A stretch of 57,391 nucleotides of DNA from the NCBI GenBank assembly GCA_022787165.1, contig JALFVL010000012.1, forward strand, positions 1 to 57,391, in the 5' to 3' direction. This document shows, in pieces, positions 24,871-33,103 of the stretch. Position 1 is the first letter of the stretch. Every line of letters begins with the position of its first letter. Source of the DNA: Clostridiales bacterium. GTDB lineage: Bacteria; Bacillota; Clostridia; Christensenellales; Aristaeellaceae. The notes beneath the pieces are model-generated. The model was not told the origin of the DNA, did no database searches, and saw nothing but the letters and a program-made list of their open reading frames with translations. The translations under genes were made by a program, and so were the position numbers.

Positions 24871-27105
24871 GTGACAGAAAACGAAAATCAGAAGAATCTC
24901 ATTCAAACGCAGCCCCAGACCGCGGATGCGGAGGGGGCAAAGAAGCCCCGCCGCCCGATGCCGCGCCGCAGGACGGCCGCGCCGCAGCAGGGCGAGGCGA
25001 CGCAGAGCGCCGCGCGCGCGCCAAGGACGCCGCGCAGGACGCCTGCCGCAAAGGCAAACAGGGCCGCCGACGGCCAAGCCGCCGCGCAGGAGAGCGCCCC
25101 CGCGCTCAAGGCGGGCGTCCGTCCGCCGAGGCGACGCAGCGCCGCGCCCGCCCAGACTGCCCAGACGCTGGAGACGTCCGCGAAGGCCGCGCCGGCCAAA
25201 GCGGCGAAGCCAAGAACGGCCAAAGCCGCCAGGACTGCGGCGCCGCAGGCCCCTGCGCAGCAGACGGCCGCGAAGCAGGCGCCCGCCAAGGCGGCGCGCG
25301 CCCAGCGCCCGCAGGTCGGCCGCAGGCGCGTCTTCCCGCCCGTGCCGCAGGACGAAAAGCCCTGCATTTCCCAGACGCTTCAGCTCGTGGGCAAGAAGCC
25401 CCCGACGATGCGCTCCCGCGCCAGCGCGCATCCCAGCCGCAGCACGCTGCGCATGATCCCGCTGGGCGGCATGTGCGAGATCGGCAAGAACATGACGGCC
25501 TACGAATACGGCAGCGACATCATCATCGTCGACTGCGGCCAGATCTTCCCGGACGAGACGATGCCGGGCGTCGATGCGGTCATCCCGGATTTCACCTATG
25601 TGCTGGAAAACCGCGACCGCGTGCGCGGCATCTTCATCACCCACGGCCATGAGGACCACATCGGCGGCCTGCCCTACCTGCTGCGCGAGTTCCGTGCGCC
25701 GGTCTACGGCGGCCGCATGACCGTGGAGCTGCTCAAATACAAGCTCGACGACCGTGTGCCGGGGCTGACGAAGAGCTGTGAGCTGCATGTCGTCGAGGCG
25801 GGCGAGACCGTCCGCGCTGGCTGCTTCTCCGTCGAGTTCATCCACGTCAACCATTCGATCGCCGACGCGTTCATGTTCGCCATCCGCACGCCGATTGGCA
25901 TCATCATGCACTCCGGCGACTTCAAGATTGACTATACGCCCATCAACGGCGAGATCATGGATTTGCAGCGCATCGCGCAGATCGGGCGCGAGGGCGTGCT
26001 GCTCTTCGTCTGCGAATCGACGAACATCGAGGTGCCGGGCTTCTCCAAGTCTGAGCGGCACGTCGGCGAATCGATGGCCGATATGTTTGAGGACGCGAAG
26101 GGCCGCATCTTCGTGGCGACCTTCTCCTCCAACATCTCGCGCCTGCAGCAGATCTTCTCCGCCGCAGAGCGCCATGGCCGCAAGGTCGCGCTCGTGGGCC
26201 GCAGCATGCTCAACGTCTTCAACGCGGCGAACAACCTCGGCTATATCCAGATGAAGCCGGATACGCTCATCGAGGCGTCGCAGGCCGACAGCTACCCGCC
26301 CGAGCAGGTGGTCATCATCTCCACCGGCTCCCAGGGCGAGCCGATGAGCGCGCTGACGCGCATCGCGTTTTCCAACCATCGTGAGATCGAGATCCAGCCG
26401 GGCGACACGGTCATCATCTCCGCGACGCCGATCCCGGGCAACGAGAAACCGATCTACAAGGTCATCAACGAGCTCTACCGCCGCGGCGCGAAGGTCTACT
26501 ATTCCGCGCTGGCGGACGTACACGTCTCCGGCCATGCCTCGCAGGAGGAGATCAAGCTGGTGCACAGCCTCGTGCGCCCGAAGTTCTTCATCCCCGCGCA
26601 CGGCGAGACCCGCATGCTCTATCAGCACGCGGAGCTCGCGCACAAGCTGGGCGTGCCGTTTGAAAACATCTTCATCCTCGCCAACGGCGACATCTTCGAA
26701 ATCTCGAAGGGCTCCGCTCGCGTGACGGGCTTCACCAACGGCGAGGCCGTGCTCATCGACGGCGCCTCCGTGGGCGAGGTGGACAACTCCGTCCTGCGCG
26801 AGCGCAAGCTGCTCTCCGACGACGGCGTCGTCTCCATCGCCCTGGCCGTGAACGCGAGGACGGGCGCGCTCGCCGCGCAGCCGGTCGTCAGCGCGATGGG
26901 CTTCCTCTACGACAGCGAGCATGCGAGGATCGAGGCGGCCTGTCGCCAGCATCTCTCCAACGCCGTCGCTCGCATGGCTGCCTCCGGCCGCAAGGTCAAG
27001 GAGGCCGTCGCCTCCGGGCAGATGCAGGGCCAGCTGCGCTCCTTCCTCTATGAGCGCACGAAGCGCCGCCCGGTCGTGCTGATCAATCTGATTGAGGTGG
27101 AATGA
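24871..27105 (+). CDS. rnj: Ribonuclease J with long N-terminal extension
   Basis: 744 residues from GTG 24871 (AAAGAAAGGA 8 bases upstream). Residues ~1-190 are an Ala/Pro/Arg/Lys-rich low-complexity extension with recurring RRR-AAP units. The rest is a full RNase J: beta-lactamase motif HGHEDH at 258-263, HSGDFKID, the beta-CASP part with STGSQGEPMSALTRIAF and HVSGHASQEE, and a C-terminal domain. RNase J is a two-metal 5'-3' exonuclease/endonuclease for mRNA decay and rRNA maturation. Ordinary RNase J proteins are ~555 residues; the extension probably binds RNA or partners. The next gene starts 1 base after the stop. Confidence 0.95.
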   Translation: MTENENQKNLIQTQPQTADAEGAKKPRRPMPRRRTAAPQQGEATQSAARAPRTPRRTPAAKANRAADGQAAAQESAPALKAGVRPPRRRSAAPAQTAQTLETSAKAAPAKAAKPRTAKAARTAAPQAPAQQTAAKQAPAKAARAQRPQVGRRRVFPPVPQDEKPCISQTLQLVGKKPPTMRSRASAHPSRSTLRMIPLGGMCEIGKNMTAYEYGSDIIIVDCGQIFPDETMPGVDAVIPDFTYVLENRDRVRGIFITHGHEDHIGGLPYLLREFRAPVYGGRMTVELLKYKLDDRVPGLTKSCELHVVEAGETVRAGCFSVEFIHVNHSIADAFMFAIRTPIGIIMHSGDFKIDYTPINGEIMDLQRIAQIGREGVLLFVCESTNIEVPGFSKSERHVGESMADMFEDAKGRIFVATFSSNISRLQQIFSAAERHGRKVALVGRSMLNVFNAANNLGYIQMKPDTLIEASQADSYPPEQVVIISTGSQGEPMSALTRIAFSNHREIEIQPGDTVIISATPIPGNEKPIYKVINELYRRGAKVYYSALADVHVSGHASQEEIKLVHSLVRPKFFIPAHGETRMLYQHAELAHKLGVPFENIFILANGDIFEISKGSARVTGFTNGEAVLIDGASVGEVDNSVLRERKLLSDDGVVSIALAVNARTGALAAQPVVSAMGFLYDSEHARIEAACRQHLSNAVARMAASGRKVKEAVASGQMQGQLRSFLYERTKRRPVVLINLIEVE

Positions 27106-27106
27106 G

Positions 27107-28297
27107 ATGGCACAGGAGAATCTGCCCGTCGTTCATGTGATCAACGGGCGGCAGAAGAAGCTGCTGCAGGGGCATCCCTGGGTCTACGGCAACGAGATCG
27201 AGCGCGTGGAGGGCGAGGCGCAGGACGGCGGCCTGGTCAGCGTCGTCGATTTCCGCGGCCGCCATATGGGCACGGGCTTTTACAACAGCAAATCCTTGAT
27301 TACCGTCCGCCTGCTGACGCACAGGCAGGAGGAGATCACGGACGCGCTGATCGCCTCCCGCGTTCGCGCGGCCTGCGACTACCGCAGGTTCATCCTGCGG
27401 CGCGAGGGCACGGATTCCTGCCGGCTGATCTACGGCGAGGCCGACCGCCTGCCGGGCGTGATCTGCGACCGCTTCGGCGGCGTGGTCGTGCTGCAGATTC
27501 TCGCGCTGGGCATGGAGCGCTACACGCAGGTCATTGCGGATGTGCTGATCAGCTGCGAGAAGCCGGAATCCCTGCTTTTGCAAAACGACGACGCCATCCG
27601 CCGCAAGGAGGGCATGGAGTGCTTTACAAAGGTGCTCCATGGCGCGCTGCCGCAGGAGACGATCATTCATGAAAACGGCGTGAAGCTCGCCGTCGACGTC
27701 ATGGGCGGGCAGAAGACCGGCTATTTCCTCGACCAGAAGGACAACCATCTCTTCCTGCGCCAGTTCTGCAGGGACGCGCGCGTGCTCGACTGCTTCTCCT
27801 ACATCGGCGGGTTTGCGCTCAACGCGGCCGCCGCGGGCGCGCGGGAGGTCACGGCTGTCGACATCAGCGAGGCGGCCGTCGGGATGATCGAAAAGAACGC
27901 GGCGCTCAACGGCGCGTCGATCCAGACCGTCTGCGCGAACTGCTTTGACTACCTGCGCGCGCAGGTCAAGGCGGGGGAAACATACGATGTCGTCGTGCTC
28001 GATCCGCCGGCCTTCACCAAGGCGCACGCAAACATGGCCAACGCCTGCCGCGGCTACAAGGAGATCGCCCTCTCGGCGATGCGCCTGCTGCCGCCCGGCG
28101 GCGTGCTGGCGACGCATTCCTGCTCGTATCACATGCCGGAGGATGTGTTTGTGAACACCGTGCTCTCCGCCGCGCAGGATCTGCACCGGCAGGTGCGCGT
28201 GATCACGCTGCGCCGGCAGGACATCGATCATCCCGTGCTGGCGGGCTATCCGGAGAGCCACTATCTCAAGAGCCTGTGGCTGCAAATGCTCGACTGA
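27107..28297 (+). CDS. RlmI-type 23S rRNA methyltransferase
   Basis: 396 residues. N-terminal PUA domain (KLLQGHPWVYGNEI), central RlmI-specific section (LIYGEADRLPGVICDRFG) and a class I SAM-binding fold: VLDCFSYIGGFALNAAAAGA (motif I), VTAVDISEAAV, NCFDYLR, VVLDPPAF (motif IV) and THSCSYHM, with the catalytic Cys in the last. The family makes 5-methylcytosine in 23S rRNA. ATG 27107 follows GAGGTGG inside the end of rnj, so the two are coupled: an RNA-processing operon. Confidence 0.9.
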   Translation: MAQENLPVVHVINGRQKKLLQGHPWVYGNEIERVEGEAQDGGLVSVVDFRGRHMGTGFYNSKSLITVRLLTHRQEEITDALIASRVRAACDYRRFILRREGTDSCRLIYGEADRLPGVICDRFGGVVVLQILALGMERYTQVIADVLISCEKPESLLLQNDDAIRRKEGMECFTKVLHGALPQETIIHENGVKLAVDVMGGQKTGYFLDQKDNHLFLRQFCRDARVLDCFSYIGGFALNAAAAGAREVTAVDISEAAVGMIEKNAALNGASIQTVCANCFDYLRAQVKAGETYDVVVLDPPAFTKAHANMANACRGYKEIALSAMRLLPPGGVLATHSCSYHMPEDVFVNTVLSAAQDLHRQVRVITLRRQDIDHPVLAGYPESHYLKSLWLQMLD

Positions 28298-28303
28298 CGA
28301 ATG

Positions 28304-28390
28304 CTGCCGCGAAGCGAAGAAGGGTCAAGGGACAATGTCCCTTGTGGGGTTTGGGGCAACGCCCCAACGTCCCTCTATCATAAGGGAAAA
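28304..28390 (+). repeat. Post-stop structured element, copy C
   Basis: Starts ~10 bases after the rRNA methyltransferase stop. CGCGAAGCGAAGAAGGG, then stem 1 CAAGGGAC AAT GTCCCTTG (28326-28344) and stem 2 TTGGGGC AAC GCCCCAA (28351-28367), then ACGTCCC. The third hairpin of copies A and B is replaced by a terminator. Confidence 0.8.
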
Positions 28391-28425
28391 AACAGGGAGT
28401 CCGCAGCTTTTGCGGACTCCCTGTT
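28391..28425. terminator. Bidirectional terminator between rlmI-type gene and thiW
   Basis: AACAGGGAGTCCGCA / TGCGGACTCCCTGTT, 15-bp perfect stem with a 5-base loop, AAAA on the left and TTTAT on the right. Confidence 0.85.
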
Positions 28426-28440
28426 TATGTGTGCGCAGAA

Positions 28441-28962
28441 TTATTCCCGCGCGAGATTCTTCTGCATGCCCGTCAGCGCGCCGTTTTTTTGCAGCGCAAC
28501 GGCCAGCAGGCCCGCGATGATGCTGCCGCCCGCCGTGGAGATCAGGAACGGGACGACATAGGCGTAAAAGCCGACATTCGCCGCGGAGACGCCCATGAAG
28601 GCCACCGCGATGGGATAGGCCAGCAGACCGCCGATGACGCTCGTGCCGAAGACCTCGCCGATGAGCGTTGGGAGCAGCTTTTTCGTCCTGCTGTAAATCA
28701 GCCCGCAGAGCAGCGCGCCGCACATGCTGCCCGGGAAGGCCAGCAGACTGCCCAGGCCGAGCAGGTTGCGCAGCAGGCTCGCCAGAAAGGCGACGCCCAC
28801 GCCCCAGGCCGGGCCCAGCAGCAGCGCGCAGATGACGTTGACCATGTGCTGCACGGGCGCGCATTTGCTGCCAAAGACGGGGAACGAGATCAGACTGCCG
28901 ACGACGGCGAGCGCGCAGAGCAGACCTGCGCAGGTGAGGCGAAGCACTTGATTGCGTTTCAT
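28441..28962 (-). CDS. thiW: ThiW, thiazole-specific S component of an ECF transporter
   Basis: 173 residues from ATG 28962 behind GGAGAGA; an upstream frame extension has no ribosome site. Five to six membrane helices; SFPVFGSKCAPVQHMVNVI, LASLLRNLLGLGSLLAFPGSM and GEVFGTSVIGGLLAYP are the ThiW family signatures. It would bind the thiazole precursor of thiamin and share an energising EcfAAT module encoded elsewhere. Imported hydroxyethylthiazole would feed ThiM just upstream. A 254-base spacer separates it from tenA. Confidence 0.9.
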   Translation of the reverse strand: MKRNQVLRLTCAGLLCALAVVGSLISFPVFGSKCAPVQHMVNVICALLLGPAWGVGVAFLASLLRNLLGLGSLLAFPGSMCGALLCGLIYSRTKKLLPTLIGEVFGTSVIGGLLAYPIAVAFMGVSAANVGFYAYVVPFLISTAGGSIIAGLLAVALQKNGALTGMQKNLARE

Positions 28963-28992
28963 GAATGAATCTCTCCTTTTCTTTGTATCAAA

Positions 28993-29158
28993 GAGGGCAG
29001 CAGAAAAAAGACAGACAGCCCCCTTCAAGGGACAGCATGGCGAAAAGCGCCTGCTGGTCGGTCGAGACTTGCTGGTCTCCTCTCACGCCGGAACACGGCT
29101 TCCCATCGCTGAATGCCTTCGTCACAGGGCGCTCCCCCTCTGACGGCCTTCTGCCCTC
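28993..29158 (-). other. Structured intergenic element upstream of thiW
   Basis: Terminal inverted repeat GAGGGCAG (28993-29000) / CTGCCCTC (29151-29158) encloses several hairpins: GTCA-AGGG/CCCT-TGAC (29121-29144), GCCG/CGGC (29087-29099), GAGAC/GTCTC (29064-29079) and CAGCA-GGCG/CGCC-TGCTG (29033-29056). No open frame with a start signal. On the minus strand GGGGGAGC, CAGCGATGGGAAG and GTGAGAGG recall pieces of the TPP riboswitch but not in the canonical order. Confidence 0.5.
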
Positions 29159-29216
29159 CTTGCTTCAAGAATCGAAGAGTTGTAAAGCCTGCCCGCCGCC
29201 CAAAGTGGGGCGCGGG

Positions 29217-29882
29217 TCAGACATCCTCGCGCGGACGCGCAGCCATCTGCCAGAACGCGTATTCATGCTCGGAGCAGGCCCGGAAGATGCCCGCGCAGCG
29301 GGCCTTGCGCGCTTCGCTCAGCTCGCCGCAAAGCGTCTGCGCAAAGGCGGCCCAGTCGCGGCAGAGACGCGCGTAGCCCTCCCCGGCATAATCCCGCACG
29401 AGCGGGCCGAAGAGGCCCGCCTCTACCTCAGGATGCGCCTTGAGCAGCAGGGTGAAGATGTGCGCGTAGCTGAGCATGCAGGGCAGGCAGGCCATGAAGC
29501 ACTCCGGCTCGCCGCCGTCGCGCGCGGCCGCGAGCATCGTGTCGACATAGGCCTGGTTCTCCGGGCGCAGGGGAAGCGGCTGAATCTGCTCGTCCGTCAG
29601 GCCAAAGCGGCGCAGGTAGGCGAGGCGCGACGCATCCTCGCTCTCGTTGACGAAGCTGAGCAGCGCGTGAAAGGTGCGGATTTCCTGCATCGTCCCGGCA
29701 TGCAGAATGCCGTAGGCGAAGACCTTCGCGTATTCGCGCAGGTACAGGCTGTCGTCGACGATATAGCCCTTGAGGCAGTCCTCGCTCAGCGTGCCCTCGG
29801 CCATGCCGCGCAGGAAGTCCGTCTCAAGGCAGCGCGTCCAGATGGGCAGGCTGTCCTCCACGCAGGAGCGGATGAAGCTCAT
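29217..29882 (-). CDS. tenA: TenA family thiaminase II / aminopyrimidine hydrolase
   Basis: 221 residues, all-helical. The active-site Cys lies in ECFMACLPCMLSYAHIF; other TenA landmarks are YIVDDSLYLREYAKVFA near the N-terminus and a late Glu/Tyr-bearing helix (RACSEHEYAFWQMA). TenA hydrolyses aminopyrimidine breakdown products of thiamin so the pyrimidine can be reused through ThiD. Its ATG overlaps the thiD stop (ATGA). No terminator with a U-tract follows, only a GC hairpin near 29190-29216. Confidence 0.93.
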   Translation of the reverse strand: MSFIRSCVEDSLPIWTRCLETDFLRGMAEGTLSEDCLKGYIVDDSLYLREYAKVFAYGILHAGTMQEIRTFHALLSFVNESEDASRLAYLRRFGLTDEQIQPLPLRPENQAYVDTMLAAARDGGEPECFMACLPCMLSYAHIFTLLLKAHPEVEAGLFGPLVRDYAGEGYARLCRDWAAFAQTLCGELSEARKARCAGIFRACSEHEYAFWQMAARPREDV

Positions 29883-30691
29883 CGCGCAGCCTCCGTTTCC
29901 CCGATGAAGCGGCTGTGCAGGTCGAACAGATGGTCAAGCGGGCCAGAGCCCCTGCCCAGATCGAGCATCGCGGCGAGCGAGCCGGAGATATACGCCTTGG
30001 CGCGCTCCACAGCCTCGGCGAGCGGATAGCCCTTGGCGAGGTTGGCGGCGATGGCGCTGGAGAGCGTGCAGCCCGTGCCATGCGTGTTCGGATTGGCGAT
30101 GCGCTGGCCGGCAAACCATGTGCCCGCGCCGTCAAAGAGGAAGTCGTTGGCGTCGTTGACCTGATGGCCGCCTTTGACGAGCACGGCGCAGCCGCAGGCG
30201 TCGTAGATGCGCCGTGCGGCGCGCTCCATGGCTTCGGATGAGTGAATCTCCATGCCGGCGAGCACCTCGGCCTCTGGAACATTTGGCGTGATCACGGTCG
30301 CAATCGGGAGCAGCTGCGTGCGCAGCGCGGTCACGGCCTCATCCATCAGCAGCCGCGCGCCGCTGGTGGCGACCATCACGGGGTCAACGACGATGCTGCG
30401 CGCGCCGTGGGCGCGCAGGCGGTCAACGATGGTCTCGATGAGCGCTGTCGAGGAGACCATGCCGGTCTTGACGGCGTCGGGGAAGATGTCAGTGAAGATG
30501 CTGTCGAGCTGGGCGGCTAGGAAGTCGGGTGTGACCTCCAGAATGCCGCTGACGCCGGTGGTGTTCTGCGCGGTCAGCGCGGTGATCGCGCTCATGGCGT
30601 AAACGCCATTGGCCGTCATGGTCTTGATGTCCGCCTGGATGCCCGCGCCGCCGCTGCAGTCGCTGCCGGCAATCGTGAGGGCTGTCTTCAT
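29879..30691 (-). CDS. thiD: Hydroxymethylpyrimidine (phosphate) kinase
   Basis: 270 residues, ribokinase fold: TIAGSDCSGGAGIQADIKTM at the N-terminus (substrate binding), TPNVPEAEVLAG, VKGGHQ, and NPNTHGTGCTLSSAIAANLA with the anion hole and catalytic Asp/Cys region. It phosphorylates HMP to HMP-P and HMP-PP, the pyrimidine branch of thiamin synthesis and salvage. Start and stop overlap thiE and tenA by ATGA, a tightly coupled operon. Confidence 0.96.
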   Translation of the reverse strand: MKTALTIAGSDCSGGAGIQADIKTMTANGVYAMSAITALTAQNTTGVSGILEVTPDFLAAQLDSIFTDIFPDAVKTGMVSSTALIETIVDRLRAHGARSIVVDPVMVATSGARLLMDEAVTALRTQLLPIATVITPNVPEAEVLAGMEIHSSEAMERAARRIYDACGCAVLVKGGHQVNDANDFLFDGAGTWFAGQRIANPNTHGTGCTLSSAIAANLAKGYPLAEAVERAKAYISGSLAAMLDLGRGSGPLDHLFDLHSRFIGETEAAR

Positions 30692-31341
30692 GATGCATTT
30701 CCTCCGTTTCTGATGCGGTCGCTGAGCGCGAGCAGACGGCGGCAGGCGGCCTCGATGTCCTCCGCGGCGAAGATGCCGGAGACGACCGCGACGCCCGCGA
30801 TGCCCGTGTCCGCGAGCGCGGCCAGGTTGCCTTCCGTGATGCCGCCGATCGCGGCGACGGGGATGGAGACGCTTTGACAGATCGCGCGCAGCGTCTCCCG
30901 GGTCATGGGCAGGGCGTTTTGCTTGGTCTGCGAGCCGAAGACGGCGCCGCTGCCCAGATAGTCGGCGCCGGCCTCCTGCGCGCGCAGGGCCTGTTCCACG
31001 GTCTTGGCCGTCACGCCGACGATCATGCCGCTGCCCAGCAGCGCGCGCGCGTCGCGGGCCTGCATGTCCTCCTGGCCGACGTGGACGCCGTCCGCGCCGC
31101 TCTGCTGCGCGATATCCGCGCGGTCGTTGACGATCAGCGGCACGCCGTAGCGATGGCAGAGCCGGGCCATCGCCCGCGCCTGCTCAAGCAGCACGCCATC
31201 GCCGAGCGCCTTCTCGCGCAGCTGCACCATCGTCGCACCGCCGCGCAGCGCGGCCTCGACCTGCTCAAAAAGCGTCTGCCTGCCCGCCCAGCGGCTGTCC
31301 GTCACGGCGTAAAGGCGAAGATTGTGTTCAGAGAATGTCAT
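30688..31341 (-). CDS. thiE: Thiamin-phosphate synthase
   Basis: 217 residues, TIM barrel: LYAVTDSRW, GGATMVQLREKAL, PLIVNDRADIAQQSGADGVHVGQEDM, GVTAKTVEQA, YLGSGAVFGSQTK and PVAAIGGITEGN. It joins HMP-PP and HET-P to thiamin phosphate. ATG 31341, behind AAGGACG, lies 14 bases inside the end of thiM; a longer upstream frame is a shadow of thiM. Confidence 0.96.
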   Translation of the reverse strand: MTFSEHNLRLYAVTDSRWAGRQTLFEQVEAALRGGATMVQLREKALGDGVLLEQARAMARLCHRYGVPLIVNDRADIAQQSGADGVHVGQEDMQARDARALLGSGMIVGVTAKTVEQALRAQEAGADYLGSGAVFGSQTKQNALPMTRETLRAICQSVSIPVAAIGGITEGNLAALADTGIAGVAVVSGIFAAEDIEAACRRLLALSDRIRNGGNAS

Positions 31342-32113
31342 AGCGCACGTCCTTAAGATCCTGCGGTCTGAGCAGGCAGACCGCGTCGATGAGATAGCTG
31401 CGCAGGCTCGCGCTGCCCTCCTGCGGGCCGAGGCGGGCATGGGCGATCTGAGCGCAGCGCTTCATGGCGCAGGCGGCGCCGAGCGCGGCCTCAAGCGGCG
31501 GGTTGGCGGCGGCGAACGCGCCGGCCAGCGCGGAGGTCTGGCAGCCTGCGCCCGTGATCAGGCGCGTCATTGGGTGGCCGCCGTACACGCGAAAGGCGGT
31601 TTGCCCGTCGGTGACGATGTCCGTTTCGCCCGTGCAGACGACGACAGCGTCCGTCTCCCGGGCGAGGGCACGGCTCTCCGCGACGGAGGCTTCCGCGTCC
31701 GTGTCGACGCCCCGCGTGCCCGCCGCGCCGCAGCACAGCGAATGAATCTCGCCCGCGTTGGCGCGGATGATGCAAAGGCGCAGCTCACTGAGGAGCGCGG
31801 ACGCCGCCTCCATCCGAAAGCCTGAGCTGCCCACGCCGACGGGATCGAATACGATCGGATGGCCGAGGCGGTTGGCCTCGCGGCCCGCGGCGAGCATCGC
31901 TTCGAGCCTGCGCGGGCTGGGCGTACCCAGGTTGAGCACGAGCGCCTGACAGGCGGCGGTGATCTCCGCGGCCTCCAGTGGATCGTCCGCCATGATGGGC
32001 GAAGCGCCGCAGGCGAGCAGCAGGTTGGCGCAATCGTTCGCCGTCACAAAGTTTGTGATGCAATGCACCAGCGGGCGGGCGGCGCGCGTGCGCGTCAGGG
32101 TGTCTTTGAGCAT
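31328..32113 (-). CDS. thiM: Hydroxyethylthiazole kinase
   Basis: 261 residues: RPLVHCITNFVTANDCANLLLACGASPIMADDP at the N-terminus is the ThiM substrate signature (quoted in part: VHCITNFV, ASPIMADDP), followed by FDPVGVGSSGFR, ANAGEI, CTGETDIVTDG and the catalytic GAGCQTSALAGAF. It phosphorylates salvaged thiazole alcohol. ATG 32113 lies behind GGAGGTTTTCG; first gene after the TPP riboswitch. With ThiD, ThiE, TenA and ThiW this makes a salvage pathway; no de novo thiC/thiG/thiS is seen. Confidence 0.96.
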   Translation of the reverse strand: MLKDTLTRTRAARPLVHCITNFVTANDCANLLLACGASPIMADDPLEAAEITAACQALVLNLGTPSPRRLEAMLAAGREANRLGHPIVFDPVGVGSSGFRMEAASALLSELRLCIIRANAGEIHSLCCGAAGTRGVDTDAEASVAESRALARETDAVVVCTGETDIVTDGQTAFRVYGGHPMTRLITGAGCQTSALAGAFAAANPPLEAALGAACAMKRCAQIAHARLGPQEGSASLRSYLIDAVCLLRPQDLKDVRYDIL

Positions 32114-32131
32114 CGAAAACCTCCGAATGAC

Positions 32132-32161
32132 AAAAAGAGACGTCCCCTGACGGAACGTCTC
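32132..32161 (-). terminator. Riboswitch-controlled attenuator terminator
   Basis: Minus strand GAGACGT-TCC / GGG-ACGTCTC stem followed by TTTTTG, between the TPP aptamer and thiM. Expected to form when TPP is bound, stopping transcription. Confidence 0.85.
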
Positions 32162-32169
32162 GACAAAAC

Positions 32170-32266
32170 GCATTCGCTCCCTACGGCGGCATTATCCGCA
32201 TCAGGTTATCGGGTCGAAGGTATTACCTTCCTCTCAGCCTGTCGCTACAAGCTCCCCGGAACAGGC
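32170..32266 (-). promoter_or_regulatory. TPP riboswitch (THI element)
   Basis: The minus strand shows the conserved parts in order: CGGGGAGC, AGGCTGAGAGG, a variable hairpin (AAGGTAATACCTT), CGACCC, AACCTGATGCGGATAATGCC and CGCCGTAGGGAGC. It senses thiamin diphosphate and controls the thiM-thiE-thiD-tenA operon through the terminator downstream. Confidence 0.97.
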
Positions 32267-32269
32267 AAA

Positions 32270-32298
32270 ATTATACCACAAAGGGCGCGCAAAGGCAA
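32270..32298 (-). promoter_or_regulatory. Promoter of the thiamin operon
   Basis: Minus strand TTGCCT (32298-32293), 17 bp, TATAAT (32275-32270), immediately upstream of the riboswitch. Confidence 0.75.
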
Positions 32299-32399
32299 GC
32301 GGGAACCGCGAAATGCCCGGCAGGAAGCCTGACTGAATTCCGGCTGGGAAGGCGAAAGTGCGCGGCACGGAAACAGATGGACCGATTTGCCGCAATCGC

Positions 32400-32428
32400 T
32401 TGTATTCATGGAGGAATGGGCGTATGAT
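32400..32428 (+). promoter_or_regulatory. Promoter of the DUF2200/DUF5655 operon
   Basis: TTGTAT (32400-32405), 17 bp, TATGAT (32423-32428); the ribosome site GAGAGGAG begins 13 bases later. Confidence 0.6.
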
Positions 32429-32452
32429 AGGAAGAGGGGAGAGGAGCGATTC

Positions 32453-32731
32453 ATGATGCAGATTGAGGAGATCATTCGGAATACAACCGAGGAAGAGCAG
32501 GAAAAGGTCGACTGGACGCGGGCCTGGAGCGCAAGGTATCCCGTGCTTGGCACATATCAGAAGGAAGTGGATATTCCCAGGTTTGCCGCGCAGCTGCGCC
32601 GTCTGCTGACGGAATTACAGGCTGAATACCATTATCAAGAGCTTGATGCCATGCTGGTGTTGAAGGATATCCTGGCGCATGAGTACATGGACAACCGTCC
32701 GAAGAAAAGCGGATACAAGGAACGGGGATGA
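32453..32731 (+). CDS. Small unknown protein
   Basis: 92 residues from ATG 32453 (the next codon is also ATG) behind GAGAGGAGCG. Highly charged and helical: EEIIRNTTEEEQEKVDW, then RFAAQLRRLLTELQAEYHYQELDAML. No signal or membrane segment. An in-frame ATG at 32408 falls on the promoter and is unlikely. It leads a four-gene operon; I do not recognise the family. Confidence 0.6.
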   Translation: MMQIEEIIRNTTEEEQEKVDWTRAWSARYPVLGTYQKEVDIPRFAAQLRRLLTELQAEYHYQELDAMLVLKDILAHEYMDNRPKKSGYKERG

Positions 32732-32737
32732 CCGATC

Positions 32738-33088
32738 ATGGAGAATCAAAGGGTATTTGCCATGCCCTTTTCCAGGGTATACGGCCTTCTGATCGCAAAA
32801 GCCGGGCGCAAGGGCCACACCCGAGCGGAGGTTGACGAGGTCGCCTCCTGGCTGACCGGGTATACTGCGGGGCAGATCAATGCGCTCATGGAGAGCGAAA
32901 TTTCCTATGGCGATTTCTTCCGGCAGGCCCCGGCCATGAATCCGGGACGAGAAAAGATTACCGGCACGGTATGCGGCGTTCGGGTTGAAAGGGTGGAGGA
33001 TCCGCTGATGCGGGATATCCGGTATCTGGACAAGCTGGTGGACGAGCTGGCCGCGGGAAAAGCGATGGAGAAGATTCTGAGAAAATAG
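32738..33088 (+). CDS. DUF2200 family protein
   Basis: 116 residues. Nearly the whole protein follows the DUF2200 pattern: VYGLLIAKAGRKGHTRAEVDEVASWLTGY, then FFRQAPAMNPGREKITGTVCG, VRVERVEDPLMRDIRYLDKLVDELAAGK and a KILRK end. (Longer matches are quoted in parts: KGHTRAEVDEV, MRDIRYLDKLVDELA.) A small cytosolic family of unknown function often found next to other small DUF genes. It starts 6 bases after the previous stop. Confidence 0.88.
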   Translation: MENQRVFAMPFSRVYGLLIAKAGRKGHTRAEVDEVASWLTGYTAGQINALMESEISYGDFFRQAPAMNPGREKITGTVCGVRVERVEDPLMRDIRYLDKLVDELAAGKAMEKILRK

Positions 33089-33103
33089 AGGGGCGGAAAT
33101 CCG

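Noticed and set aside
28993..29158. Calling a second TPP riboswitch or a cobalamin riboswitch before thiW
   Set aside because: Only isolated fragments match; the TPP core CTGAGA...CCTGAT and the cobalamin core are absent. Kept as an unclassified element.
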